Shown here: positions 27,582 through 35,166 of the stretch, one piece after another | How positions within the stretch are numbered: position 1 is the stretch's first letter | Layout: each line of letters begins with the position of its first letter | Assembly (NCBI RefSeq): GCF_030506285.1 | Contig: NZ_CP119422.1 | Location: 6,063,501 to 6,127,500 of the forward strand | DNA length: 64,000 bases | DNA from: Catalinimonas niigatensis | Lineage (GTDB): Bacteria > Bacteroidota > Bacteroidia > Cytophagales > Cyclobacteriaceae | Reading direction: 5' to 3' | Translations under genes and position numbers: made by a program | Notes under the pieces: generated by a model | What the model was told of the DNA's origin: nothing | Databases searched by the model: none | The model's input: the letters and a program-made list of their open reading frames with translations, nothing else

Positions 27582-28199
27582 ATGATGACGATGAGAAATA
27601 TAATTGTCCAGGAATTTATTTCATTAGATGGAATAATTCAGGCACCGGGTGGACCTGAGGAAGATAGGTCAAACAATTTTAAGTATGGTGGCTGGATTGC
27701 ACCGTATTTTTACGAAGCTGACGAAGAAGCGAATGAGTTCATGCAAAAAAATATGCATGCTACTGATCTTCTTTTGGGCAAAAAAACATATGAACTGTTT
27801 GCTGCTTACTGGCCCGAACATGCAGATAGGTGGCCAGGTATCAACGATGTCACAAAATACGTTGTCTCTGATAGTCCACCGGAACTTACCTGGGCAAATT
27901 CTGAGCTGATTACCGGTGATGTTGTAGCACGCATCAAAGCACTTAAAGTGGGAGAAGGATCGATTTTAAAAGTGATTGGCAGTGGTCATTTCGCCCAGAC
28001 ATTGTTTAAACATGATCTGGTGGATGAATTACGGCTCATGATTTTCCCGCTTACACTCGGCACAGGTAAGCGTCTGTTTGGGGAAGGCGTTAATCCTGCT
28101 GCATTCACACTAACGGAAAATTTGGTTACCTCAAATGGTGTGATTTTCGCCAACTATAAGCGAGCAGGAGAAGTGAAGACAGGGACTGTTGGAGCTTAA
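27582..28199 (+). CDS. Dihydrofolate reductase family protein (RibD C-terminal-like)
   Basis: A ~205-aa DHFR-fold reductase of the RibD_C family. Family marks are the opening RNIIVQEFISLDGIIQAPGGP, the central TDLLLGKKTYELFAAYWP and the closing region GSGHFAQTLFKHDLVDELRLMIFPLTLGTGKRLFG. These are usually NADPH-dependent proteins of unknown substrate. The ATG at 27582 is chosen; another ATG (27591) is equally possible. The gene is free-standing, AT-richer than the upstream genes, and followed by an attC-like spacer, so it may be an acquired cassette. Confidence 0.8.
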   Translation: MMTMRNIIVQEFISLDGIIQAPGGPEEDRSNNFKYGGWIAPYFYEADEEANEFMQKNMHATDLLLGKKTYELFAAYWPEHADRWPGINDVTKYVVSDSPPELTWANSELITGDVVARIKALKVGEGSILKVIGSGHFAQTLFKHDLVDELRLMIFPLTLGTGKRLFGEGVNPAAFTLTENLVTSNGVIFANYKRAGEVKTGTVGA

Positions 28200-28244
28200 A
28201 GAAAAATGAATGAGAAAATAACTTTACGACCAAAAGTATAAACC

Positions 28245-28372
28245 ACTAACAGCGGTTTTGCAAAACGACGGGTTAAATGCTTCTATGTCAGTTTAGAATA
28301 AGGTTCAAGTTTAATATTTTTAATGAATAATTTTGCTGAAAATACGCCCCTTCGCAAATCCGCAAACCGTGG
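28245..28372. repeat. Imperfect-palindrome spacer, attC-like, between DHFR-family and Crp genes
   Basis: The element opens with CACTAACAGCGGTTTTGC and closes with GCAAATCCGCAAACCGTGGG. The inner arms GCGGTTTTGC (28252-28261) and GCAAATCCGC (28354-28363) pair at 9 of 10 positions, with a ~92-base loop. The outer sequence also partly pairs. Form and position, directly after one small ORF and before the next, resemble a cassette recombination site. From memory, very similar spacers recur in marine Bacteroidota genomes; this has not been searched. Confidence 0.5.
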
Positions 28373-28399
28373 GCTATGATTTTATGACGACTCTCAAAA

Positions 28400-28972
28400 A
28401 TGGATAATCTAAAAAAATATCTGGCAACCATAACTGACTTTTCAGAACAAAGCTGGGCCGCTTTATGCCATTGTTTAACAGAAGTAGAATTTCAAAGAAA
28501 CGAACAATTATTGAAAGAGGGACAAACCTGCCATTCAATTTTTTTCATCAGTTCGGGACTTTGCAAATCGTTCTACAATATGGATGGAAAGGAAATTAAT
28601 ACTGCTTTTTATTTTGAAAATGATTTTGCAACTAACATCAAAAGCCTGATCACAGCTTCAAAATCAGAGTACACCATCAAGGCTTGCGAGAAAACAAAAG
28701 TAGTGCAGCTTGACAAAGCAAAACTTTTAGAAGCATACAATAACTCACACCAAATTGAAACATTTGGAAGAAAGGTATTAGAACAAATGATAGCAAAACA
28801 GGAAGAACATTCCGACTCTTTCAAACTATTGACGCCCAAGCAAAGATTTGACTCATTAGTTTTGAAACACCCCAACTTTCTACAAAGAGTTTCACTAACT
28901 CAAACCGCATCTTATCTAGGCATTAGCAGAGAAACTTTGAGCAGGTTTCGTGCCCTAAAATCAACTTTGTGA
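28400..28972 (+). CDS. Crp/Fnr family transcriptional regulator
   Basis: A 190-aa regulator with an N-terminal cyclic-nucleotide-binding-like beta roll (~10-125, including FQRNEQLLKEGQTCHSIFFI and KEINTAFYFENDFATN) and a C-terminal winged helix whose recognition part is LTQTASYLGISRETLSRFR. The length suits the short Bacteroidota Crp/Fnr proteins. No cluster-binding cysteines of the FNR type are apparent. It is followed after 66 bases by a SnoaL-like gene, and both appear to belong to an inserted accessory block. Confidence 0.85.
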   Translation: MDNLKKYLATITDFSEQSWAALCHCLTEVEFQRNEQLLKEGQTCHSIFFISSGLCKSFYNMDGKEINTAFYFENDFATNIKSLITASKSEYTIKACEKTKVVQLDKAKLLEAYNNSHQIETFGRKVLEQMIAKQEEHSDSFKLLTPKQRFDSLVLKHPNFLQRVSLTQTASYLGISRETLSRFRALKSTL

Positions 28973-29038
28973 TTTTTGACGCAGCTTTGTTTTACGCACA
29001 ATTTCCAATTTTGCAGCAGAACCAAAATAATTTGCAAA

Positions 29039-29461
29039 ATGGATAATTCAATTTTAATACAAAACTTTATTGACCAAATCTGGAATACCAGAGCATTTGA
29101 AAAATTAGAAAGTTTTTTACACTCCGACTTCAAGGATCACTCTTTACCGCCCATGCTTCCCACTGATAAAGAAGGAACAAAAAAATGGATTATCAATACA
29201 GGGATTTCATTTGAACATAACACTGTCATTGAAGATCAAGTAACAGAAAAGGACAAAAGCATTGTGAAAATAAAAATGAATTTGAAGCATATCGGTATCT
29301 GGCGAGATATTGAACCGACAGGAATAAACCTGCACACCATAGGTTACAGGTACTTCAAACTTAAGGGTGGAAAAATTATTGAACATTGGGCACTAATTGA
29401 TGGACAAGCCATAGAGAATCAGCTCAAAGACGCATCGCATGCTTGTAAAATTGCTGAGTAA
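29039..29461 (+). CDS. SnoaL-like / ester cyclase family protein
   Basis: A 140-aa protein of the NTF2-like SnoaL fold. The opening IQNFIDQIWNTRAFEKLESFLHSDFKDH and the closing YRYFKLKGGKIIEHWALID fit predicted ester cyclases and related small enzymes or binding proteins. No substrate can be inferred. The ATG at 29039 follows a promoter-like TAATTTG. Its 3' end overlaps the stub of a truncated minus-strand gene, suggesting that the block from ~27.4 to 29.46 kb was inserted there. Confidence 0.72.
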   Translation: MDNSILIQNFIDQIWNTRAFEKLESFLHSDFKDHSLPPMLPTDKEGTKKWIINTGISFEHNTVIEDQVTEKDKSIVKIKMNLKHIGIWRDIEPTGINLHTIGYRYFKLKGGKIIEHWALIDGQAIENQLKDASHACKIAE

Positions 29462-29672
29462 AGAAAACACAGTAGGCAAAACCATTTGACAGCTTGCCTT
29501 CTACTGCTTTGAGGTAATCAGGTTTTGGCGTTTGCTTTGGTTGCCAATCCGCATAGGTCAGATGAAAACCTGAATCGGGCAGGCTTGAGGGCAAATCCTG
29601 CGCGGAGAGTAGGGCAGGCAGAAAAAGTAGGAAAAGGAAAGCAAACAGAGGGCCATATCTTAAGGTATGCAT
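29424..29672 (-). pseudogene. 5' stub of a truncated secreted-protein gene
   Basis: The 82-residue frame starts with a textbook signal peptide (MHTLRYGPLFAFLFLLFLPALLSAQ) and continues into a plausible mature start (GFHLTYADWQPKQTPKPDYLKAVEG). It then runs into the tail of the plus-strand SnoaL-like gene and stops. Signal peptide plus ~35 residues is too short for a finished protein. It lies 47 bases downstream of the GH43-like gene on the same strand, so it was probably the next gene of that operon before its 3' part was lost. The original product cannot be recognised. Confidence 0.6.
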
Positions 29673-29719
29673 AAAGCCTGATGGGTTTGGTTGCGGTTCG
29701 GTACTTTCCGGGAGAGACT

Positions 29720-30691
29720 TTATTCCCTGGCCTGCCCTTGCAGTCTTTGTAATAAAGAACGTGAAACCCTAAAGACCGTACCATGTCGGATACCCTCCGG
29801 CATGTTGAGTGGCTCCGACTGCTCCTCCCAGCTTTGCAGATCATCAGATACCAGCAAGCCAAATTCTCCTTTGCGGTATTTGTCAAAATACACATGCCAT
29901 TTGCCACCAATCTGTATGGCTGTAGGGCCTTCCGCCCAGTAGTCGCCGGTGATAGGCTCACCTGCTATCTCATAAGGGCCCGTGATCTTGTCGGCATAGG
30001 CAATGCTGATGTTCTTCTGGGCTTCCGGCAGCTCGGTTTCATCTTTGATGAACATCAGGTAACGATCGTCAAGCGGATAAATGCTGGCGTCGATCGCATT
30101 GAAGCCGGGATCATACAAAACTTCGGTAGGACTAAAATCTTCAAAGTCTGAAGTCAATGTGTAGTAGATGCGATGGTTTCTTTGGGTGCTGTCTTCGGTA
30201 CTGTTGGCCGTTTCCAGAAACTGATCGGTGACGGTAGACGACCAGTAGAGGATAAATTGCTCTGATTCGGGGATATAATTGATCTCCGGTGCCCAGCAGT
30301 TGCGTACACTATCCTCATAGGCCATCACTGGAATCGCCTTCTGTTCTGACCAGTTGACGAGATCATCAGAATGCGCATAACCAATCGTTTGACCCGTCCA
30401 GGAAGTTGTCCAGACCATATGGAATGTACCATCGGGTGTTTGCGTAATGCAGGGATCGCGCATCAGTTTGTTTTCTCCTACCTGCGGCTGAAGGTAAGAT
30501 TGTCCATTGTTCAATGCCTGCCAGTTGAGTCCATCTTCACTCCAGGCCAGGTGCAAGCCATCTTCTCCATTACCCATAAAATAAGAGAAGAGATACACAC
30601 CTTCTTCTTGCGTTGGGCTGGTACATTGAGTAGTCAATAAAGCAATGGAAAAAAGGAGAAGAGAGCCAAAAGCAACGACTTGCCTGATCAT
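29720..30691 (-). CDS. GH43-like beta-propeller glycosidase lipoprotein
   Basis: A 323-aa lipoprotein; the start at 30691 places the lipobox LLTTQC after a short signal sequence. The repeated W-S-x-D-L-x-x-W blades (AWSEDGLNWQAL, HSDDLVNWSEQK, VSDDLQSWEEQ) indicate a five-bladed propeller. Candidate acid residues are in MRDPCITQ, CWAPEINY and AEGPTAIQ, as in family 43 arabinofuranosidases/xylosidases. The exact specificity is unknown. It would have been co-transcribed with the truncated gene 29424-29672. Confidence 0.75.
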   Translation of the reverse strand: MIRQVVAFGSLLLFSIALLTTQCTSPTQEEGVYLFSYFMGNGEDGLHLAWSEDGLNWQALNNGQSYLQPQVGENKLMRDPCITQTPDGTFHMVWTTSWTGQTIGYAHSDDLVNWSEQKAIPVMAYEDSVRNCWAPEINYIPESEQFILYWSSTVTDQFLETANSTEDSTQRNHRIYYTLTSDFEDFSPTEVLYDPGFNAIDASIYPLDDRYLMFIKDETELPEAQKNISIAYADKITGPYEIAGEPITGDYWAEGPTAIQIGGKWHVYFDKYRKGEFGLLVSDDLQSWEEQSEPLNMPEGIRHGTVFRVSRSLLQRLQGQARE

Positions 30692-31117
30692 GAGCCTGTG
30701 AGTAGTGGTGTAGATTAAATGTGTGTGTAGGCAATATAAAAAGAAGAAGTCTATTTCCCATAGTATAAATGTAGCCCAAAACTCAAGGTCATTCAGGAAG
30801 AAACTTGTTAAGACTTGCTTCAAGTCCGGGATGGAGAACATTCAGTGACAGAAGTGTATTAGCAATCTCCCATTTCTTTATCCATCACTAGAAAGATTCC
30901 TTCGCAGCATGCAATGAAAGTTAAGATTGTCCCACTTACGCAAAAATATCTTTATAAAGTACTTATGGAAATCAAGTAGAAAAGTGCTTAAATATGCCAG
31001 AGTGGCAGAAATTGATAGGTGAAAGAGAAATAAAAATACTGAAACCTCGTGGACACAGACACTACACTTCTTAAAAATAACGAAACCTTACGTCGACTAC
31101 ATTTTTTTCTACTGAAA

Positions 31118-31246
31118 GGTATGCAAACCTGAAGTTTAAAGACTTTTTAGTAAGAAAAAATGATCGTTTTCTGACAGACTGACACATTTTTGTGACTTAA
31201 GGGTGTGTAAACCTGAGGTTCAGAGACTTTTTTTAAGAAAAAATGG
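31118..31246. repeat. Imperfect 45-base direct repeat pair
   Basis: Copies at 31118-31162 and 31202-31246 share GGT[AG]TG[CT][AT]AACCTGA[AG]GTT, followed by GACTTTTT and AAGAAAAAATG. Unit start-to-start distance is 84 bases. Function unknown. Confidence 0.6.
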
Positions 31247-31436
31247 ATTAACCGCGGAGCCGAAAGACTTTTTTGCGCTGAGGCATGTACTGACCTGAAT
31301 ACTCGCTTTCATTTTCTTTAAACAACCCCATCACACCCATACAAAGCCGCTAAGGATATAGATAAATGCTGCAAAATAAAGAAAGTGCCATGTCTGTCGT
31401 ATATCCGCCAAAGATAGATGTAAGCAATAATATCAA

Positions 31437-31475
31437 GCTTGTAACATGAATCTATAGCAGTTATATTGTAGTTGT
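31437..31475 (+). repeat. Cassette-end motif, copy A
   Basis: GCTTGTAACATGAATC followed by TATAGCAGTTATATTGTAG. It contains a near-perfect TATAGC-A-GTTATA hairpin and ends 15 bases before the ATG of the next gene. It shares ~30 of 34 positions with copy C (33080-33111) and closely matches copy B (34020-34058). Confidence 0.6.
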
Positions 31476-31490
31476 GTTTCGTTGAATATA

Positions 31491-31838
31491 ATGGCAAGAA
31501 GAAAAGAATTTAAAACCATAGCCGAGGGGCTTGTTAACTCCTTTGTTAGCCGAAACAATGATGTTTATTATTGGGGGATTGGAAAGCTTTATTCTCATAT
31601 GGTCACATCTGGTTCAATGAAACTGAAAATTGATTTAGTGCATAGAATAATGGAACCGCAAAATGAAGAATTTAAACTACTTATTGATGAATTCGCAACT
31701 CGACTCATAATTCAAATCGGGAAAAGAGGATTAAAACGAGATTATATGAGAAAAGCCAAATTAACGGTGATTGGTTATCCCAACGAACCATCACCGTATT
31801 TTGGAAGAATGGCTTCAAATAGAGTAAACTGTAAATAG
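31491..31838 (+). CDS. Small basic protein of unknown function, possibly cut by an amber stop
   Basis: 115 aa from the ATG at 31491. It is basic, with a helical look (RKEFKTIAEGLVNSFVSRNND, then KLKIDLVHRIMEPQNEEFKLL). The end YPNEPSPYFGRMASNRVNCK runs into a TAG, after which the same frame stays open to a TGA at 31938-31940. That adds 33 codons of protein-like sequence (IIDDLQREHFSEANTWCREH). The functional protein may therefore have been ~149 aa. Family not recognised. It is the first gene of the cassette-like array. Confidence 0.55.
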   Translation: MARRKEFKTIAEGLVNSFVSRNNDVYYWGIGKLYSHMVTSGSMKLKIDLVHRIMEPQNEEFKLLIDEFATRLIIQIGKRGLKRDYMRKAKLTVIGYPNEPSPYFGRMASNRVNCK

Positions 31839-32001
31839 GTAATCATTGATGATTTACAAAGAGAACATTTTAGCGAAGCTAATACATGGTGCAGAGAACA
31901 TAACCCTAATACGGAATCGAAAAGCACCAGAGGATATTGAAAAACGAAAACACAACAACGCTTTTTAGCCTAGACGGTCTGCGGCTATAAACTAAAAATA
32001 T

Positions 32002-32664
32002 ATGAGGGTTTTACGATCAATCATAATGTTGTTCATTCTAGCCCTTTTACTTCTTTCCTGTAAAGAAGATGTTGAAGAAGGACAAAACACAATGGTAAAT
32101 GGGGAAGCATTTGATCTGGTTAAGAATCAACCCCTTGCTGGAGCAAATATTCTTCTTTTGGGTTGTAATACAAATTTTTATAATGATGGCTGTGTAAATG
32201 TATTGGATTCAGTGAGAACAGGTGCCGATGGTAAATTCTCGTTCAACTTCATCACATCTGGAAAAGAGAGCGGATATATCATCAAAGTTGAAGATGATAG
32301 CAATTTTATATTTTCAAGCGAAGAAACAATTACTCCAGGGGTAACTAATGAGATAGTTCTTGATGCCAGAGAATTAAACATACTCAAAGTACAGCTTGAA
32401 GTTGAGAACAATAACTTAGGTCCGATAAGGCTCAGGACAGTTGGCGGGAACATAAATATCATCCATCAGAATAGCAGAGATACGGTAGTCTATGGAAAGG
32501 TGCTTCCATCAGCTACTAACTGGTTTACCTTTGATGTTATTGATCCGGAAATTGATCCAGTTAATCCATATAGAAGCCAAACAGATACAATTGAAGTAGA
32601 TTTGTCTGATACAATAGTATACGTAAAGAAAATTGTCAATCCCAAAGATTGGCCTGTCAATTGA
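32002..32664 (+). CDS. Lipoprotein with carboxypeptidase-regulatory-like domain, unknown function
   Basis: A 220-aa lipoprotein with the lipobox LLLLSCKED. The segment VNGEAFDLVKNQPLAGANILL...SVRTGADGKFSFNF is the typical start of a carboxypeptidase-regulatory-like beta-sandwich. The remainder is beta-rich and ends in TIEVDLSDTIVYVKKIV. It would sit on the outer membrane or in the periplasm. Nine bases before the ATG is GCGGCTATAAACT (31981-31993), the near-reverse complement of copy C of the cassette-end motif (33080-33111). The gene is thus bracketed by inverted copies of the motif. Confidence 0.7.
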   Translation: MRVLRSIIMLFILALLLLSCKEDVEEGQNTMVNGEAFDLVKNQPLAGANILLLGCNTNFYNDGCVNVLDSVRTGADGKFSFNFITSGKESGYIIKVEDDSNFIFSSEETITPGVTNEIVLDARELNILKVQLEVENNNLGPIRLRTVGGNINIIHQNSRDTVVYGKVLPSATNWFTFDVIDPEIDPVNPYRSQTDTIEVDLSDTIVYVKKIVNPKDWPVN

Positions 32665-32737
32665 AAAATCCACAACTACCAATAAAGCTCAGCACCGTAC
32701 TTCGGCTAAAGCCTTCATTGTCGAGTACCCAAATCGT

Positions 32738-32995
32738 TACATGCCAAAGACGCTACAGTTGCCAGCATTTTACCGGGTGGCGCAGGCTGGTGACTCATAT
32801 CTCTACAGTCGCTAGCCTCCGGCTAGTGACAAATATCTTTTAGGGCCTCAGGCCCGATGAATAGTTCACTACAGGCCGGGAGGCCTGAGAGGATATTGGT
32901 CACTGCTCCACAGCGGCTGCTCCACAGCGGCTGCTCCACAGCGGCTGCTCCGGCAGCCCGGTCGCGGGACGCAAGCGACTGGAAAGCTTTTGATG
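32738..32995. repeat. Complex GC-rich repeat, copy 1, with three hairpins and a 14-base tandem array
   Basis: Starts at CATGCCAAAGACGCTACAG and ends near GGTCGCGGGACGCAAGCGACTG. Copy 2 lies at 36470-36625. Inside are three perfect short palindromes: CTAGCC/GGCTAG (32812-32826), GGGCCT/AGGCCC (32843-32855) and CAGGCC/GGCCTG (32872-32887). A tandem array follows of three exact 14-base units CTGCTCCACAGCGG (32903-32944). Copy 2 has the flanks but only one, different, unit. Confidence 0.65.
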
Positions 32996-33079
32996 TCTCC
33001 GAATAGTAATTTCACACAGTCGCCAGTCTGCATGGTCTGACAAGATGCAAATGAGTGAAGAACAGGTGCATCCTGTAAG

Positions 33080-33111
33080 GCTTGTAAAGTGAGTCTATAG
33101 CCGTTATATTG
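33080..33111 (+). repeat. Cassette-end motif, copy C
   Basis: GCTTGTAAAGTGAGTC followed by TATAGCCGTTATATTG, 74 bases before the ATG of the alpha/beta hydrolase. The inverted partner GCGGCTATAAACT lies at 31981-31993, upstream of the preceding lipoprotein gene. Confidence 0.55.
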
Positions 33112-33185
33112 GGGATAGATAAGAGATAGACATATGTGAGCTATATCATTGTTAGTCAGAATTAAATGAATCAAAACAATATATT

Positions 33186-33980
33186 ATGAAATGGTTCTTT
33201 TTGCTAACGATAATAATTCCGACCATGAATAGTTATTCACAACAGCTTAAACGAGCGGATACCATAGAATTGAACGGCCTACAAACTTATTATGAAGTTT
33301 ATGGTAAGGGTAATCCTCTGTTTCTTTTACATGGCTTCACTCAGTCATCCATATCTTGGAGTCAATTTATCCCTGAATATAGCAACGATTATGAGATCTA
33401 CTTGGTAGACTTGATGGGACATGGCAAATCAAGTGCTTTTGTGGAAGACGTATCGGTCAAGTCAGCAGCCCGGAATCTACTGGACTTAATCGGGTATTTA
33501 GGTTTGGATAGTATTAATGCTATTGGTTATAGCTATGGAGGAGAAATCCTTTTCCAACTGGCATTAATCAACCCGGATTTGATTAAATCCATGATTATAA
33601 TCGGTTCTTGCGGAACATGGCATGCTAAAGACTTTCCTGAATTTGTAGAATATTTATCATATAAAAATGTAGATAATCTGCCTTGGATGCGTGAGCAACA
33701 AATTAGTGACGAAAGAATAAAAAACATTCTCAACCAGTTTCCAAACTACGCTGTTCAATTGAGCGAAGCTGAATTAAAAAGCATTAAAACTCGGACTCTT
33801 CTAGTGGCGGGCGATCATGATTACGCTACTCCATTGGAATGTGTCATTAAGGCAAAAACAAATATGCCAAATGCATTTCTATGGATTGTGCCAAATACAG
33901 AACATCGAGTCCATCTGGATAAAAATAAAGATCTATTTCTAAAGATTTCAAAAGATTTCTTAAATAACAATCATTGGTAA
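33186..33980 (+). CDS. Secreted alpha/beta hydrolase
   Basis: A 264-aa alpha/beta-hydrolase-fold protein with an N-terminal signal sequence (MKWFFLLTIIIPTMNSYSQ). The oxyanion/HG motif LLHGFTQSS, the nucleophile elbow GYSYGGE (Ser116), the acid in VAGDHDYATP (D212) and the His in NTEHRVHL (H240) form a complete triad. It resembles esterase/lipase-type or epoxide-hydrolase-like members, substrate unknown. It stands alone in the cassette-like array, with AT-rich codon use. Confidence 0.85.
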   Translation: MKWFFLLTIIIPTMNSYSQQLKRADTIELNGLQTYYEVYGKGNPLFLLHGFTQSSISWSQFIPEYSNDYEIYLVDLMGHGKSSAFVEDVSVKSAARNLLDLIGYLGLDSINAIGYSYGGEILFQLALINPDLIKSMIIIGSCGTWHAKDFPEFVEYLSYKNVDNLPWMREQQISDERIKNILNQFPNYAVQLSEAELKSIKTRTLLVAGDHDYATPLECVIKAKTNMPNAFLWIVPNTEHRVHLDKNKDLFLKISKDFLNNNHW

Positions 33981-34019
33981 AGCTCAACTCAAAGGTCAAA
34001 ATAGATGGAATGTTGTCAA

Positions 34020-34058
34020 ACTTATAGCATGAATTTATAGCAGCTATATTGTAGTTGG
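34020..34058 (+). repeat. Cassette-end motif, copy B
   Basis: CATGAATTTATAGCAGC followed by TATATTGTAGTTG; TATAGC-A-GCTATA is a perfect hairpin. It lies between the alpha/beta hydrolase and the next lipoprotein gene, ending ~54 bases before the latter's ATG. It matches copy A over ~32 bases. Confidence 0.6.
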
Positions 34059-34111
34059 GTGCAATTGAAGCAAAAAAAGTGAGTTTCTAAGCAATATAAC
34101 TTTGCTTGAAT

Positions 34112-34513
34112 ATGATAAGATGGATTAAAATAATCATCTCAATCTTGATAATAATAAGTGTAAAAAGCTGCTCAGAAGGATGCAATTGTCAAGATTATGA
34201 AAAAAATGAAGTCTTGCTTCAAAGAGTTTCAAAAGGTAAAATGATAGTAGAATTAATTCAGGTTGAAAATGGGGCATTTGGAACTACCGCCATCATAAGA
34301 ACCTGCGATTCTAAAAGTAATCAAATAGAAGAAGTTTCATTGAGGTACGAAGATAGATCCATAAGGATTGATAAAATTGAGGATGGTAAAATTTATTTAC
34401 ACCACAAGTATCCTGAAGTTGATGAAGTAAAATTTGAAGATATTGCTCTAGGTGAAGCATTAATCAACAAAGATGAATTGAAATTCAAATACATATTGGA
34501 AAATAAAAACTGA
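34112..34513 (+). CDS. Small lipoprotein of unknown function
   Basis: 133 aa from the ATG at 34112. Lipobox region IIISVKSCSEGCNC. The mature part is acidic and beta-rich (MIVELIQVENGAFGTTAIIRTC, then KIEDGKIYLHHKYPEVDEVKFED). No family recognised. The stop codon lies only 4 bases before an attC-like site, the spacing expected of an integron cassette. Confidence 0.65.
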   Translation: MIRWIKIIISILIIISVKSCSEGCNCQDYEKNEVLLQRVSKGKMIVELIQVENGAFGTTAIIRTCDSKSNQIEEVSLRYEDRSIRIDKIEDGKIYLHHKYPEVDEVKFEDIALGEALINKDELKFKYILENKN

Positions 34514-34517
34514 CTGC

Positions 34518-34582
34518 ACCCAACAGCGCGCACCAACCAGCTTCGGGCAATGCCCTCGCCGTCTGTTGCGCAAACGTTACAT
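34518..34582. repeat. attC-like recombination site 1 (65 bases)
   Basis: Left end ACCCAAC (34518-34524) fits the RYYYAAC core. The right end GTTACAT (34576-34582) fits GTTRRRY except at two positions. Behind the cores, GCGCA (left) and TGCGC (right) pair, and the middle folds as GGGC-AAT-GCCC (34545-34555). It sits directly after one stop codon and 18 bases before the next ATG. Confidence 0.5.
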
Positions 34583-34599
34583 AGCATAACCACATCAAT

Positions 34600-35166
34600 A
34601 TGAAAAGGTATTTTATCCTATTACTCTTTCTCAGTCTCTTCGTAAGATGTAAGGACGAAACATTAAATCGGAGCGAGTTGGTAACTGAATATTATGACGC
34701 GTTCAACTCTTCTGACTTTAAACGAATAACGAATGTAATAGCCGATAGTATTACGATTATAGAAGGTGAGTATGTAATGCCATATTCTCAGGAAAGTTTT
34801 TACGAACAATTCAAGTGGGATTCTATATTTCAGTCAACTTATGAAATTGTCGAACTGAAAAACCAAAACAACCAGATAATAGCAACAGTGGCATCAAGTT
34901 CCAAACGCTACAAATTTCTAAAAAACAACCCTCTGACATGTAGATTTAAAATCTCATTTAATGCTGATAAAATAATGAAGCTTGAATCTCTGGAATGTTT
35001 AAATGCTGATTGGAATATCTGGCAAACAGAAAGAGATTCCTTGGTTAACTGGACGAGAAATAACCACCCAAAACTCGATGGATTCATTCATGACCTGACA
35101 ATGGATGGGGCAATAAACTATCTGAAGGCCATTGAACTGTACGAAAAGAGAAAAGACGCCCTGTAA
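34600..35166 (+). CDS. Lipoprotein, probably NTF2/SnoaL-like, unknown function
   Basis: A 188-aa lipoprotein (lipobox LFLSLFVRCKDE). The first half, ELVTEYYDAFNSSDFKRITNV followed by TIIEGEYVMPYSQESFYEQF, resembles an NTF2-like/SnoaL-like cone fold. The C-terminal half is mostly helical and ends RKDAL. Function unknown. The stop codon lies inside the left core of the second attC-like site, as in many integron cassettes. Confidence 0.65.
   Translation: MKRYFILLLFLSLFVRCKDETLNRSELVTEYYDAFNSSDFKRITNVIADSITIIEGEYVMPYSQESFYEQFKWDSIFQSTYEIVELKNQNNQIIATVASSSKRYKFLKNNPLTCRFKISFNADKIMKLESLECLNADWNIWQTERDSLVNWTRNNHPKLDGFIHDLTMDGAINYLKAIELYEKRKDAL

Larger units (their letters stand above)
30692..31490. 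other. Intergenic region with direct repeats, no gene seen
   Basis: About 800 bases. The first part is the upstream region of the GH43-like gene. The middle holds a 45-base direct repeat, and the end holds a cassette-end motif (31437-31468); both are listed separately. Only very short frames are open, e.g. a 26-codon frame at 30994, with no support. Confidence 0.5.

Noticed and set aside
30994-31074. 26-codon frame (MPEWQKLIGERE...) upstream of the array
   Set aside because: Too short, no conserved family and no ribosome-binding or terminator context; may be decayed coding DNA.
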